This document shows, one piece after another, positions 29,398-40,330 of a stretch of DNA of 64,000 nucleotides. Under the pieces are notes generated by a model that was not told the origin of the DNA, did not search any database, and worked only from the letters and a program-made list of their open reading frames with translations. Where the stretch lies: NCBI GenBank assembly GCA_951217055.1, contig OX578278.1:30269105-30333104 (forward strand), read 5' to 3'. This DNA comes from Gerris lacustris (taxonomy: Eukaryota; Arthropoda; Insecta; Hemiptera; Gerridae). The position numbers and the translations under genes are program-made. The first letter of the stretch is position 1, and each line of letters begins with the position of its first letter.

Positions 29398-31302
29398 ATT
29401 TCATCTAGTAGTAGTAGTAAGGGCGGGGAGGCCTAGCCTGGCAAACAGACCATCTTTGGGTCCTTTTTGCCAACCCCAGACGAACCCACACCCCTCAAAC
29501 CACCTCCACCTCATCCTCAAACCTTTTAGTTTGGATCATAAAGGAGAGGATATCTTGCCACTTAAGAGTTTTAAGTTCCTCCTCCTAATTCCTCCGTTCC
29601 CTAAGATATGAAAGCGTAATCTCCCATATCCTTCACACACTCCCAGAAAATGGTGAGCTGTTTCCTCCTCCTCGCCACACACTGGACATGTGGGGTCCTC
29701 TTCTACTTTTAGTAGTGCCAGATGTCTTCGGAGCCTACAGTGTCCAGTTAGCACTCCAACCAGATTTCTCAGGTTGGTCTTGCTCAGTCCTAGCAGCCAT
29801 CTGGTTTTCCTTTTATTTATCCTTGGCAGTAACATTTTGGACTGCCTGCATCCCTCTGTGCTCAACCATTCCTTATCTGCTTCCTCCCATACCCACCTCT
29901 TAATGGCTGCTTTGACTTGGCCTTTCGACCAGTCAACTGCGGGTTCCGGTCCACAGAAAGGAATGGAGGCTCCTATTTTTGCCACCTCATCTGCTTTCTC
30001 ATTCCCTGGGATCCCTTGGTGTCCCGGGACCCAGAGCAGTGTTACCTCTTTACTCTCTGCCAGCAGCTCTAGTGTCTCCCGACACTCCCTCACCAGTGCA
30101 GAGGTTGCACTAGGGGCATCGAGAGCATGTAGTGCCGCTTGGCTATCCGAGCATATAGCTATAGATTTAGCTGTTGCCTCCACCACCTCAGGCTGCCTTG
30201 CCACCTCTAGGATAGCGTAGATCTCCGCCTGAAAAACGGTGGTGAGTGTGCCTAACGGGAAACTCTCTTTGGTGCCGGACTTTTCCAAGAACAGTCCCGC
30301 ACCCGACATTCCGGCTTCATTCTTCGAGCCATCCGTGTATGCCACCAGAGTCTCCTTATCGAATATTATCTCTCCTTGTTCCCATCTGGCTCTTGATGGT
30401 ATTTCTACCTTATATTTCCTCTTAAGTTTTAACTGATGATCCCTCCCTGACACTCTGATCGCGGTAAAAGGAATCTTAGACTCAGCCGCTCTTTCGATTT
30501 CCAAGTGTCCGGTTAGGATTCCTTTCCCTAGCCATTGCCCGTTGTCTCTGAGCCTGACAAATGATGCAATGGCCACTCCTTCAATCCATATCTTTAGTGG
30601 AGGGATACCTACTAGAGCCTCTAAGGCGGCTGTAGGTGTCGTCCTCATCACACCTGTTATGCCTCTACAAGCTAACCTCTGAACTTTGTCAAGCCTCTTA
30701 GCCGAGCTGGCTGCCCTTATCCTCGGCCACCAGACCAGAGCCCCATATTGGATCCTCGGTCTGATAACCTCTGTATACAGCCATTTGAGGATTTTGGGGG
30801 ATAATCCCCATCTATTCCCCACTGCTCGCCTCAGTTGCCAGAACATCATTGTAGCCTTACTTATTACCTTCTCTATATGTGTCCTCCAAGCCATTTTTGG
30901 GTCGAAGGTATTACCTAGGTATTTAACCTCTTTTGCCAAACTAAGCTCTTGGCCAAATATTTTAGGGGCCTTAAAACCCACTATTTTCCTTTTTCTGGTA
31001 AAGACCATCAACTCTGTCTTGGATGGATTGACTGAGAGTCCGACGTCTTTACACCATCCTTCAATAATTCTGCAAGCGAGTTGCATCCTTTCGCAGCATG
31101 TTTCTAGGAACTTGCCTCTTACCAAGACTAGTCCATCGTCTGCGTACGCCTGAACATATAAATCTTCCTCTGTCAGCCTCCTCAAGAGCCCATCCATCAC
31201 CAGACACCAAAGGTGCGGTGAGAGGCAGCTACCCTGGGGGCAGCCTCCCGTAACCCGGATTGTAACCTTTGTGTCATTTAGTGATGAGTCCAAATTTCAT
31301 CT
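29398..31302 (-). mobile_element. 5'-truncated RNase H-bearing non-LTR retrotransposon with 9-bp target duplication
   Basis: ATTTCATCT stands at 29398-29406 and again at 31294-31302 (the next base, A at 31303 and A at 29407's neighbourhood, may extend it by one), the two ends of a minus-strand LINE. The 5' end is cut within the reverse transcriptase, just past the start of the palm, the usual result of incomplete target-primed reverse transcription. The 3' end after the stop is about 130 bp and finishes with a (TAC)n-like repeat, TTACTACTACTACTAGATGA, not poly-A. It is inserted at the junction between the PLE and the hairpin-array element, so it is the youngest layer of the nest. Confidence 0.85.
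29536..31293 (-). CDS. LINE ORF2 C-terminal half: reverse transcriptase, RNase H, zinc knuckle
   Basis: 585 codons, uninterrupted. GGCPQGSCLSPHLW (16-29) is reverse transcriptase motif 4/B and AYADDG (49-54) holds the catalytic aspartates; thumb region with WLYTEVIRPRIQYGALVWWP to about residue 190. RNase H H1 domain follows: D321 (AYTDGS), E357 (QAEIYA), D383 (CSDSQAAL), H425 (PGHQGIPGN) and D435 (EKADEVA), the complete catalytic set. The C-terminal knuckle is C536-x2-C539...H547...C553. RNase H after the reverse transcriptase points to the I, R1, LOA or Outcast group rather than Jockey proper; the clade is not settled by eye. The apparent start codon is TTG at the truncation point, so the N-terminal endonuclease and reverse transcriptase fingers are missing. 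The intact frame suggests a young copy, non-autonomous as it stands. Confidence 0.93.
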   Translation of the reverse strand: MDSSLNDTKVTIRVTGGCPQGSCLSPHLWCLVMDGLLRRLTEEDLYVQAYADDGLVLVRGKFLETCCERMQLACRIIEGWCKDVGLSVNPSKTELMVFTRKRKIVGFKAPKIFGQELSLAKEVKYLGNTFDPKMAWRTHIEKVISKATMMFWQLRRAVGNRWGLSPKILKWLYTEVIRPRIQYGALVWWPRIRAASSAKRLDKVQRLACRGITGVMRTTPTAALEALVGIPPLKIWIEGVAIASFVRLRDNGQWLGKGILTGHLEIERAAESKIPFTAIRVSGRDHQLKLKRKYKVEIPSRARWEQGEIIFDKETLVAYTDGSKNEAGMSGAGLFLEKSGTKESFPLGTLTTVFQAEIYAILEVARQPEVVEATAKSIAICSDSQAALHALDAPSATSALVRECRETLELLAESKEVTLLWVPGHQGIPGNEKADEVAKIGASIPFCGPEPAVDWSKGQVKAAIKRWVWEEADKEWLSTEGCRQSKMLLPRINKRKTRWLLGLSKTNLRNLVGVLTGHCRLRRHLALLKVEEDPTCPVCGEEEETAHHFLGVCEGYGRLRFHILGNGGIRRRNLKLLSGKISSPL

Positions 31303-31341
31303 AACTCGGTGAGCTTTTACTCAAGTTATCGTCATCTGTAG

Positions 31342-31389
31342 ATTTTGTGACGGTGATTTTGTGACGGTTATTTTGTGACGGTGATTTTG
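31342..31389 (+). repeat. 14-bp tandem repeat, about 3.4 units
   Basis: ATTTTGTGACGGTG/T repeated without interruption. It sits where other family members have (CTGT)n. Confidence 0.9.
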
Positions 31390-31434
31390 GTCGTTTTTTT
31401 TGGATTCACTCCCGGGCTCCAGAACGTGCCATAA

Positions 31435-31606
31435 GGAACTTCGTTCCAAAAGCATAATTCCCAGAGCAATACTTAATTCCCTCGGCTTCAACTCGGGAAT
31501 TAAATTCATGGTTACCTCGGCTACGCCTCAGAAACCAACATTTAAGTCTCTCGGCTTCGCCTTGAGACTTAAAATTCATGATTCCTTTGGCTTTCGCCTT
31601 AGGAAT
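31435..31606. repeat. array of five hairpins with shared loop core and different stems
   Basis: Stems: GGAAC 31435-31439 with GTTCC 31443-31447; TTAATTCCC 31473-31481 with 31495-31503; TGGTT 31509-31513 with AACCA 31533-31537; TTTAAGTCTC 31541-31550 with 31564-31573; ATTCCT 31581-31586 with AGGAAT 31601-31606. The last four loops contain GGCTTC or GGCTACGCC or GGCTTCGCC. The second and fourth, and the third and fifth, are tandem duplicates 69 and about 72 bp apart, linked by AAATTCATG. Confidence 0.85.
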
Positions 31607-31705
31607 TATAAAAGTGGTGCAAAATTTCAAGAAACACTAGTTCATGTTAAATTGTAATTATTTTTTAAAAATAATCTAGTTTTTACTTTCTCATATAAAG
31701 AGAAA

Positions 31706-31905
31706 NNNNNNNNNNNNNNNNNNNNNNNNNNNNNNNNNNNNNNNNNNNNNNNNNNNNNNNNNNNNNNNNNNNNNNNNNNNNNNNNNNNNNNNNNNNNNNN
31801 NNNNNNNNNNNNNNNNNNNNNNNNNNNNNNNNNNNNNNNNNNNNNNNNNNNNNNNNNNNNNNNNNNNNNNNNNNNNNNNNNNNNNNNNNNNNNNNNNNNN
31901 NNNNN
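31706..31905. other. assembly gap (200 N)
   Basis: Exactly 200 unknown bases, so the size is probably nominal. The left flank is repeat-derived, which likely caused the break. Confidence 0.99.
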
Positions 31906-34900
31906 CTCTGACTAAATCCTTCCAACTTGCATCTTAAGAAGTTTACTACAAAAAAATAACACCACCTAGGTGGGGAAAACAACAGGATCACTAGACGCTA
32001 GAAGTTCCTTTAGCTTTAAAACACCTATTCCTCTAGCTAGCTTTTCTAAACCTCAAAACTAACCCAGCTTATTTAAAAATTAAATAACTATATCTTCTAG
32101 ATATATAAAATTAAATTTATGTCAGTACTTTGATAAAAATTGGAATAATTTTGGATACTTTTTCAATTCTTACATTACGAAAACATTATCTTTACTTTAT
32201 TCCTGTGTATGTATGTCTGTCACCAAAGGTCCGACTTTATAGACGCAAAACAGGTTGAACAAAATTCATCGAATAATATTGAGTAGAAACAAGTTATTAA
32301 ATAAAACCTAAAAAAGTATTGGTTTTCAAAGCAAGCTTTGAAATCGAGGTTATTGATTATTCTTCAAAACAAAATTGTTTTTTAAAACTAATATTTTCTA
32401 TCGCTTGTTTTGTTTACTTTGCACGGATAATATCGTCGTATGCATAGTTTACTTTCTAAGTTTTCCTTAAAAAATCATTCATTCTGAACTATTTTGATTG
32501 CATTTACTTTACCTGATTTTTACCCAGATTAGATGAAAGATAAAAGTTCTTGAGGTGAAGATTACGGAAGATTTATATGCACAATTAAGATATTTTTTTT
32601 TTTGTTTAAAAAAAAAATTGTTATTTTATCGTGCCTAATTATAAAATAGACAAATGTTCCATTTAATAAAAATAGGCTCCAAACTGCGATTCGGAGGGTA
32701 TTTTATTCTTATGTTTAATATATTCTTGATTTTGCTCTTTGAAAGGCTTTGGAAATGAAATTATTTAGGCATTTAATATAATACTTGGTGTACGTCATAA
32801 TAGGAAACATAGCACTGATACCTAGCACGAACCTCGCGCTTGTTGAAGGCTAGTTTGTAAATAATGTTATTCTTTTTAAGATTTTATTTAAAAAGATATG
32901 TAAACAAGTCTAGTGAGTAAGAAAGAGAATGGTAGAATAAACTAACATAGATGTTTAAATATATCGTTAAAATCAGATTAGAAATTGTTTTCTGGTTTTC
33001 ATTTACCGAGACAACATTACTGTTAATATCAAGTGTTCTAACGGAAAACATCACGTGCTCACATCGCATATTGGCAATTTACGGTAAGCAATAAATCTTC
33101 AAACCTAATCCTGCATAATAAGTGAGTTATGTCCAGTCAATAAATATACTTCAATTCCAGCGAAAAGAGAAAGAAACGTACGTGTATTATTATCATTATG
33201 CAGGGATATTGTGTGGAAGGCGCTGCGGCTACCTCGTACTCCTCTACGCTTGTCAATATACCACTGACAAAGGGCTAAGAAATCTATACGAATTCGATGG
33301 CTTTCGTCAAATTAGTTTAGGTAAATCTGCCGTATCGAATCCACCTATTTTTAACAGTCCGATTGTCTTCGGGTTTGTTTTAAAGTGTTCCTTTTACATT
33401 TTAATTTGATGTAGTTTCAATAATGTCAATAGTTTTTATGCTTTTTCTTTAAATTATATAAAACAATATACACGTTAATCATTAAAATGATCTAGTTAGA
33501 AGGAATAGAGAATAATAAGGGAGGCCAATAGGCCAACATCTTCTTAGCAACAATAATGCAGGAATAATGTAACAATGTAGGAATTATATGACAAATCAGC
33601 AATTTGATTTACCGTAATCCCTTCATATCCACTCAGTACAAATATACTACGCTTAGGAAATACAATAAATGTTTATTTTAATAAAAATATACAATACATG
33701 TCCATATCCATTAGTTAACTATAAAAGTACAGATAAAAGAAAGCAAAAGGCAAAAATGTTTACATAAAGCAAAAAGTGATTTTCAGCCAAAACTAAAATG
33801 TTTCTTAATATCTGAGAAACTAGATTTTTCCCGGGAAAACGACTTTTACGACTAAGTAAAACCCTCATTACCTTTACCAAATCTTTTGACTTAATTAAAA
33901 CATATAGGTGAAACAATTACTTTATAATTAGCATTTAGGTTTCCTTCACTTCATTTCGATATTATATAAGAGTGTCGGTGATTGCAAGTTAAACCAGTTT
34001 GATTTTTTGTATATTCTTTTTATATTTTTAGTGAAAGCTCGCTATCGAATTGAGATTTTCTAAAACGCTTGGAAATTACTGAAATATCGTGAAACTTACA
34101 GATTCGGGTATTTTTTACAAAGATGTAACTATATGTATAAAAGATGATGTTGGCCTGGCAGTTTATTGAATTACAGGAAGAAGGATGAGCTATTGAACTC
34201 ATCCTTCTCAACATTCCTCCCCTCATCATCTAAGCTCAGGGATTCTACAAACATCCTTTCTATATCCCCGTCCTATTATAGAAATGTTCTCCTTTTTTAT
34301 CGATATTTCCTCACTTAACATTTACCTTATTAAATCGGTTTGGACCTTATTAAATCGGTTGGAGAAAAGACACAATAAAACTACCTCCCTGGAAATATAA
34401 AATTGACCGGACGGCGCGGCGGTGGCCTGGTGTTTCTCCCCCGCCATCCTTGTACCTCACAGATGAACACAGAAGCAAACCAAACACTGGGGTCCTACAC
34501 CGGCCCCGTATTTTCCCCCACTGCCTGTCCATCTAACAAACATTTTCATTTAATTAATTTAAAACGAGTTTTAAATTTGGTCGTAGCCTCGTCGACCGCA
34601 TACCCTTAGGGACCGATTTTCCCCGTGATGCCCCCTCTCCCCTTTCTCTTTCACATTCACTCATCCCTTCTGACAAATATTGACAGGAAGAGAGGGAAAG
34701 GTGAAAAACCACGCTCCCAACACCGACCTGAAATTCCACCCTAAAAAAAACCAACTTTTTTCATAAAACTTTTAACAATAAAAGCGCTCTATCTCGACGA
34801 CCCCACGCTACAAAAATAATAATGACAATGCTTGACCTTACGACGAAAATTAATTTCATAAATGATATTAAACTCGCCTCCCGGTTTCTATTTTTTCTGT

Positions 34901-37900
34901 CTTCCTCTCCCCCCCCCCCCTCTCTTAACAGTTGAAAAACCGTTTACAATAGCAATTCAAACACACTGAATCTAAAATGATTTGTTTAATAATATCCTTA
35001 TAAGGTTTAAAATAACAATAGCCTATTCGACATAAAATAATTCTGTTAATAATATTGACGATGGGAGTTGACTTGCCGGGTAAACATTGTCAACAGCAAA
35101 TAAACTAACAGTCCTTGATTCAACAGTGAAGCGATCACTCAGGTATAATATTCATTCATTTCCTCCCTTTAAAAACAAGTTTTTCCTTTTTTCAACATTA
35201 ATTAATAAAATATAACCGCTATGGTTTCATTTTAATATGCCTACACTACTGATACAATAAGAAAATGCTTGCCAGTGTTTTATGGACATTCGAATTCTTA
35301 ATATGTTTTAATACTTTTGTCCACTTTACCCTGACCTTCAAATTAAACCTTCAACTTAAGCATTCTCAAAATATTTTTATGATTATGGTTTTAGAACACA
35401 TTCAAAAAAAGTGGAATGTGGTGGACTGTACAACTTGGCTGTTTAATCGTAAATAAAATAACTTATTTAAGAACTAGTTAATGAACTTATTCAAGGAACT
35501 AAATAACGTACGAGTATATAACTGAAATGGTAAATGTTCTATATAAAAAATAAATCAATATATTTACAGCTGGACAAACTACAAAATAAGGAGCAAGTCG
35601 GACAATAAATAGAACACGGGCGCCAACTCGATAAACCATTTTCTTTTATTTCTTCCTCACACACCGTAACTATTGTTTTTTGTTTCCGTTCCTCCGGTTT
35701 TTCACGTTAGCAAGTCTTGACTCGGTATTGTTAGAGTAAAGGGCCAGGTGGGCCCTGAACTAAGGGCCCCGTAATGGCCCCACCTGAAAACAACCTTTAG
35801 CCCTCCGAAAAAGAAAAAAATTGCGGAGAGCGGGAAAATAAAGAGCCGACTCCGCTCCGGCCCCGGCTGTTAAATTGCTTTCACAATTAAGACGCATCGA
35901 GAAAAATAAAAGGTAAAAGGTGTACGCTTGCTCGTAATAAAGAGCGGCTCGACTTGAAGCAGGCCCCGGAAGCTCACAATTTTGTAAGTAATATGGAAAT
36001 TTTTCGAGAGGAAATATTAGGGGTGTTCTGTACTCTATGTTGGCACGTTTACAGTTCTCGACGGACTAGCTCAGGAAAACTGTTCACACAATTAAAAATG
36101 TCGAGAATTTCCTTTTCCGTTACATTTAAGCTGAGTAGTTAAATGGAAACTGCCTACTAAAGCACCGGCTTACCTTTCTCTTCTCATAACTTAGCTTTCC
36201 ATTTCAAAAACTAATCTCGAATCAAGTACTTTTATACTTTCTTCCAATATAAGATATTTACACCCACGGACACAGAAATTCTTAAAAGAATTAAATTGAT
36301 TACTTTGCAAAGTCGGTTCTCGTTTTATAAACCATTTTATTTATCTGATAATAGGTAGATGGTTAATTTTTTATATAGGTAAGCATCTCGTAGCTCTATC
36401 TTAATGAAATAGATATTGTATATTTAGAAATTAGTTATTCACGATGATTTAATGTTAATAGTTGAAGAGTATGTTTCGAATAAAGAATATAAGTAGTTGC
36501 TTTCTACTTCTTCTAACTTTTTTTTCTTTTAAACTATTATTATAAATGTTTGACTACACAAAAACTTCTGCTTATGCCACTAAACGACATAAATTTTTAT
36601 TAAAATTATATTCTTTAAAACGTTGTTTTCTCTTATTTCAACGTTAAAAATCGTTCTCTTATTCAACGATGAAACATTTTTTCCCCCGATTTAAATCACT
36701 TCGTAGCGGTGTCGTCAAATCCCCAATAAAATCCCATAAACAAATTCAATTTTAAATTTGAAGCTCAAGTTTACGTTAGCTTTGAGCCCCTACGCTTGGA
36801 CGGATAACGCTGTCCGACGATCTTAGCCTGCAATGCATTTAAAGGGAAAATGTATACCTCATTTAAACCATATCTATAACTCAAGTTACGTCATACGGGT
36901 CCACTTAACTGACAGACTGGGTGCTGATTTTTATTGGATGTAAAAAGTTTGCTACGATCATTTCTAAAACAAAATTTAAGTTTATAGGTGACAGGCAAGT
37001 AGTAAGAACCTTACGAAATTAAATTTGTTAAATAGATTGATTTAACTTAACTTGAGCTCTGGGTGGTTTAGTTCTCTTATATCGAAATGTAGCGGTCGGA
37101 GAGTACTCACGGTTTTTCTTTTCGTTTTTGAGCTAGGTATGTGCGTGAAACAAGACGCGACACACTGACGTGACATTAATTTCTTAAATGAAGTTTAATG
37201 ATTCATACGGTAGAGTTGTAGAGCATTAGGCTATATTTAAAACGTGCTTACACATACACTTAGTTTTATTTAAATAAGGTGGCTTATTAAGGGCTGTACC
37301 CAGTTTGTACTGATTATTACACACACTTACAGATTACTATCCTAACTCTTTTGGATAATTTAACTCATAATATATTGATGAATGTTACGACATATAGCAT
37401 GTGGTCGCCTACGACGGGTGCTTGTAGTTCGGCGGGTAGGTTCCGAGATTTGGAAGTTACGCTCTGCTGTAAGTAGGGACGAGAAGTTGACCTGTTACTG
37501 GATTCTGCCGACGATTGACATCGCAGGATGAGCTTGTAGGGACTTGAGGATTAAAACCATCTCAGTCGAAGAGAGATAGAAGAACAAAAAAAAACACATC
37601 GAAGAGGTTGGTTGTCCTGAACCTTGCCCCCTACGGCTCTTCGGTCTATTTCAGCTCTATTGGAGCATTTGAAACTGTGGCCCAAAAGTGGCCGGAGATG
37701 GAAACGGCGAAAAAAGCTATCAACATCAAAGCAATAATAATTTCTACATTTTATTTCGACTTTATTTCAGCTTCAATTAATAAATAAAAAAGTAATAAGA
37801 ATAAGTAAAGGAAATTAAAAATATTTTATTTTATGTATTTAAAATCAATGTTGAAACATTTAGAACTTTTAATTTAATTTTATGTTAGGTAAAGTTATTG

Positions 37901-38312
37901 TAAAGTTTCCATGCTTTCATTTTACTATGAATAAATAAAAATTACTCATGGTTCTTAAATTACTAATTAATTTTTATTCAAAAGATTAATTTAATTTAAA
38001 TTTTAGTAGGAACTTTAAAAGAATAATTAAATTACTTAAGTTAAATTTCAACACCTTTTTATATTAATGAGCCCATGAAAATGTGTTTATTTAACGTTTT
38101 TTTCATATTCGTTAATTTTTTGTGAAATAAAAACTAAAGACTGAAGGAAATCTGGAAGGTTTTATCTCATGAAATTATAAATGGAATTATAAGAGGTGAG
38201 TTGTTTCAATGCATTAAGTTAAAATCAAAGTTTTAACTAACTCAAAAACCCTTAACAGTATCAATTGAAAACTCGTGAAAATAATCTTGTTTATTAGCAT
38301 CTATTGATTTCG
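31906..38312. other. 6.4 kb without recognisable gene or repeat
   Basis: AT-rich with GC-richer patches at about 34400-34740 and 35690-35960. Open frames here are short and match nothing I know (for example 33122-33409, 95 codons). A C run lies near 34910. This is the longest stretch in the window without an obvious interspersed repeat. Confidence 0.45.
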
Positions 38313-38654
38313 CAACTCACATTGCAACATGTCTTGGTACATTGACGTGAGATACTTTTCAGTGACACAACTCACACTTCAACATGACGTAGTACGTGGA
38401 CGTGAGATACTATCCAGTGAAACAACTCACACTTCAACATGACGTTGTACATTGACGTGAGATACTTTTTAGTGACACAACTCACACTTCAACATGACGT
38501 AGTACGAGGACGTGAGATACTATCCAGCGATACAACTCACACTTCAACATGGCGTAGTACATGGACGTGAGATACACTATCCAGCGACACAACTCACACT
38601 TCAACATGACGTAGTACATGGACGTGAGATACTCTATCCAGCGACAGAACTCAC
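38313..38654 (+). repeat. 55-57-bp minisatellite, six units
   Basis: CAACTCACACTTCAACATG-type units start at 38313, 38368, 38423, 38478, 38533, 38590 and (partial) 38647: four 55-bp steps, then two of 57 bp. Units contain GACGTGAGATACT. Alternating variants (TTTTCAGTGACA versus TATCCAGTGAAA) suggest a former 110-bp higher-order unit. Confidence 0.93.
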
Positions 38655-39082
38655 CATGTTTAACTAACATGTCAATTTTCTTCTAATCCTATTAATTCTT
38701 AACTTATCCCACTAATAAGAATAAACATTTAATTTCGTTTAGTGAAAAATCTCATCAAATTATCAGGGAAAAATCTGATCATCTGATATGGACGGAGTAA
38801 TTTTATAACGGTTAAATTAATAAGGTTTCTTAATAAATAAATAGAAAGTATAAAATAATAATTTCAGTGAAAGGTTCAATTTAGTATTAAAGGAACAACG
38901 CGAGCTGGGATATGAAACCAAAAGTCAAAGCAACTTTTTTATTTTATTTATTTGTATATTTTTAAATTGAATTCTTTCTACTTGAGACAGGCAGGTTTTG
39001 AGTGCAGCGGCATCTCGCCAGATGAAACTGATCCTTCAAACAATTTGTTTGTTTTGATGTTATTTATATAAAACCAAAAAAA

Positions 39083-39107
39083 AAAATAAATAAATAAATA
39101 AATAAAC
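39083..39107 (+). repeat. (AAAT)n short tandem repeat
   Basis: A run followed by about five AAAT units. Confidence 0.85.
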
Positions 39108-39233
39108 AGTTACCGAGATGAAAGAATTTAATTTGATTATTTAATTTCCTCCATCTGCTTATTTATTTGTTGAAAAAGTTCGTATTTTTTAATCACATTG
39201 AAATGTTTTTATTTAAATATAAATATATATATA

Positions 39234-39911
39234 CACAATTTGTGAGAGACACCAAGGGATGTGCCACGCAAGCGTGACCCATAGGAACTGTTCCAACATC
39301 AGACATTGCGTCATTAAGATGTTGGCTCGGCATTACGCCATGTCCTGCATCGTTTCGTCGCGTCCGACTCATCAGGGGACGATGCCCACCCAACTCTGGA
39401 CCTATACTAGATCAAGATCAGATATAGGACTTATCAGAGACGAGCGCGCTCTCATACCGCCATTCTTGCTTGGCTAGCAAAACACATCAGCAATGTAATA
39501 CCGTGTTTTTGCACACTGCAATAGGCTACACAATTTGTGAGAGACACCAAGGGATGTGCCACGCAAGCGTGACCTATAGGAACTGTTCCAACATCAGACA
39601 TTGCGTCATTAAGATGTTGGCTCGGCATTACGCCATGTCCTGCATCGTTTCGTCGCGTCCGACTCATCACAAATCACAAATCGTGTAGCCTATTGCAGTG
39701 TGCAAAAACACGGTATTGCATTGCTGATGCGTTTTGCTAGCCAAGCAAGAATGGCGGTATGAGAGCGAGCTCGTCTCTGATAAGTCCTATATCTGATCTT
39801 GATCTAGTATAGGTCCAGAGTTGGGTGGGCATCGTCGGGCCCCTGATGGGTGTCTCTCACAAATTGTGTAGCCTATTGCAGTGTGCGAAAACACGGTATT
39901 ACATTGCTGAA
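39234..39911. mobile_element. nested palindromic element inserted in a (TA) tract
   Basis: A 141-bp segment (39234-39374) is repeated directly at 39529-39669 with one or two differences. The segment between (about 39376-39529) is repeated inverted at about 39682-39838, and its outer part again at 39849-39910. The outermost complementary word is CAGCAATGTAATACCGTGTT (39488-39507) against its inverse ending at 39910. TA-rich sequence lies immediately on both sides (39222-39233 and 39911-39930), so the whole looks like an insertion into (TA)n followed by internal rearrangement, or a foldback element. Similar 66-72-codon frames on both strands merely reflect the symmetry. Confidence 0.8.
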
Positions 39912-39955
39912 ATATATATATATATATATTTTTATTTATTTTTTTTTTTTATATA
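39911..39955. repeat. (TA)n and poly-T tract
   Basis: Right flank of the palindromic element. Confidence 0.85.
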
Positions 39956-39959
39956 TACT

Positions 39960-40330
39960 ATTTATGAAGAGAACGCATTTTAATGGCGCGAAAATCGGTT
40001 TTGAGATTTTGGTGGATTTTCTAGTTTTGTCCATAATTGTGAGTTTTAAAAATGTCGGTTTGTAGTCTCTGTAGACGCTTAAAACCTAATCCACCGATTT
40101 CGATTAAATTTGGCACGCATATTAAAAAAAAACAACTTAGATAGCACTTATTGAGAAATGGATTTTAACTCCAAATTTGGGGGCGATACCCTCCAAAAAC
40201 AAAATTTGTTTATTTGTGGGTTTTCAAGAAAAAGTGAGTTCAAGAAGATGTTTGAGACATCTTTATAAAACGTCTGCTTGTTCCTATATATCACCGAAAA
40301 TTATATTATTTTCTTGATTGTTTGTGCAGA
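39960..40330 (+). mobile_element. possible remnant of the same element class
   Basis: Contains CCACCGATTTCGATTAAATTTGGCACGCA (split here as the block CCGATTT..GAT..AAATTTGG), comparable to the core of families A and B. No second copy found in the window. Confidence 0.35.

Larger units (their letters stand above)
31303..31680 (-). mobile_element. hairpin-array element related to families A/B
   Basis: Read on the minus strand this runs from near the gap through at least five hairpins (31606 down to 31435), a 14-bp tandem repeat, and the block GACGATAACTTGAGTAAAAG..CACCGAGTTAGATGAAAT (31354 down to 31294). That block is the conserved core of families A and B (compare 14625-14670). Its continuation is broken by the LINE and PLE. 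The tandem repeat takes the place of the (CTGT)n tract. Left of the hairpins the sequence TTTACTTTCTCATATAAAGAGAAA runs into the assembly gap. Confidence 0.65.

Noticed and set aside
29688..31153. Plus-strand frames of 65-176 codons opposite the LINE
   Set aside because: Antisense shadows of the reverse transcriptase/RNase H frame, which has full catalytic motifs.
36655..36725. Possible reverse family A fragment (CACTTCGTAGCGGTGTCG)
   Set aside because: Adjacent matching words are in the wrong order relative to family A, so the similarity is probably chance.
39193..39688. Repeated 62-72-codon frames with identical stretches on both strands
   Set aside because: They mirror the direct and inverted DNA repeats of the palindromic element, and no stop-free coding unit persists beyond them.
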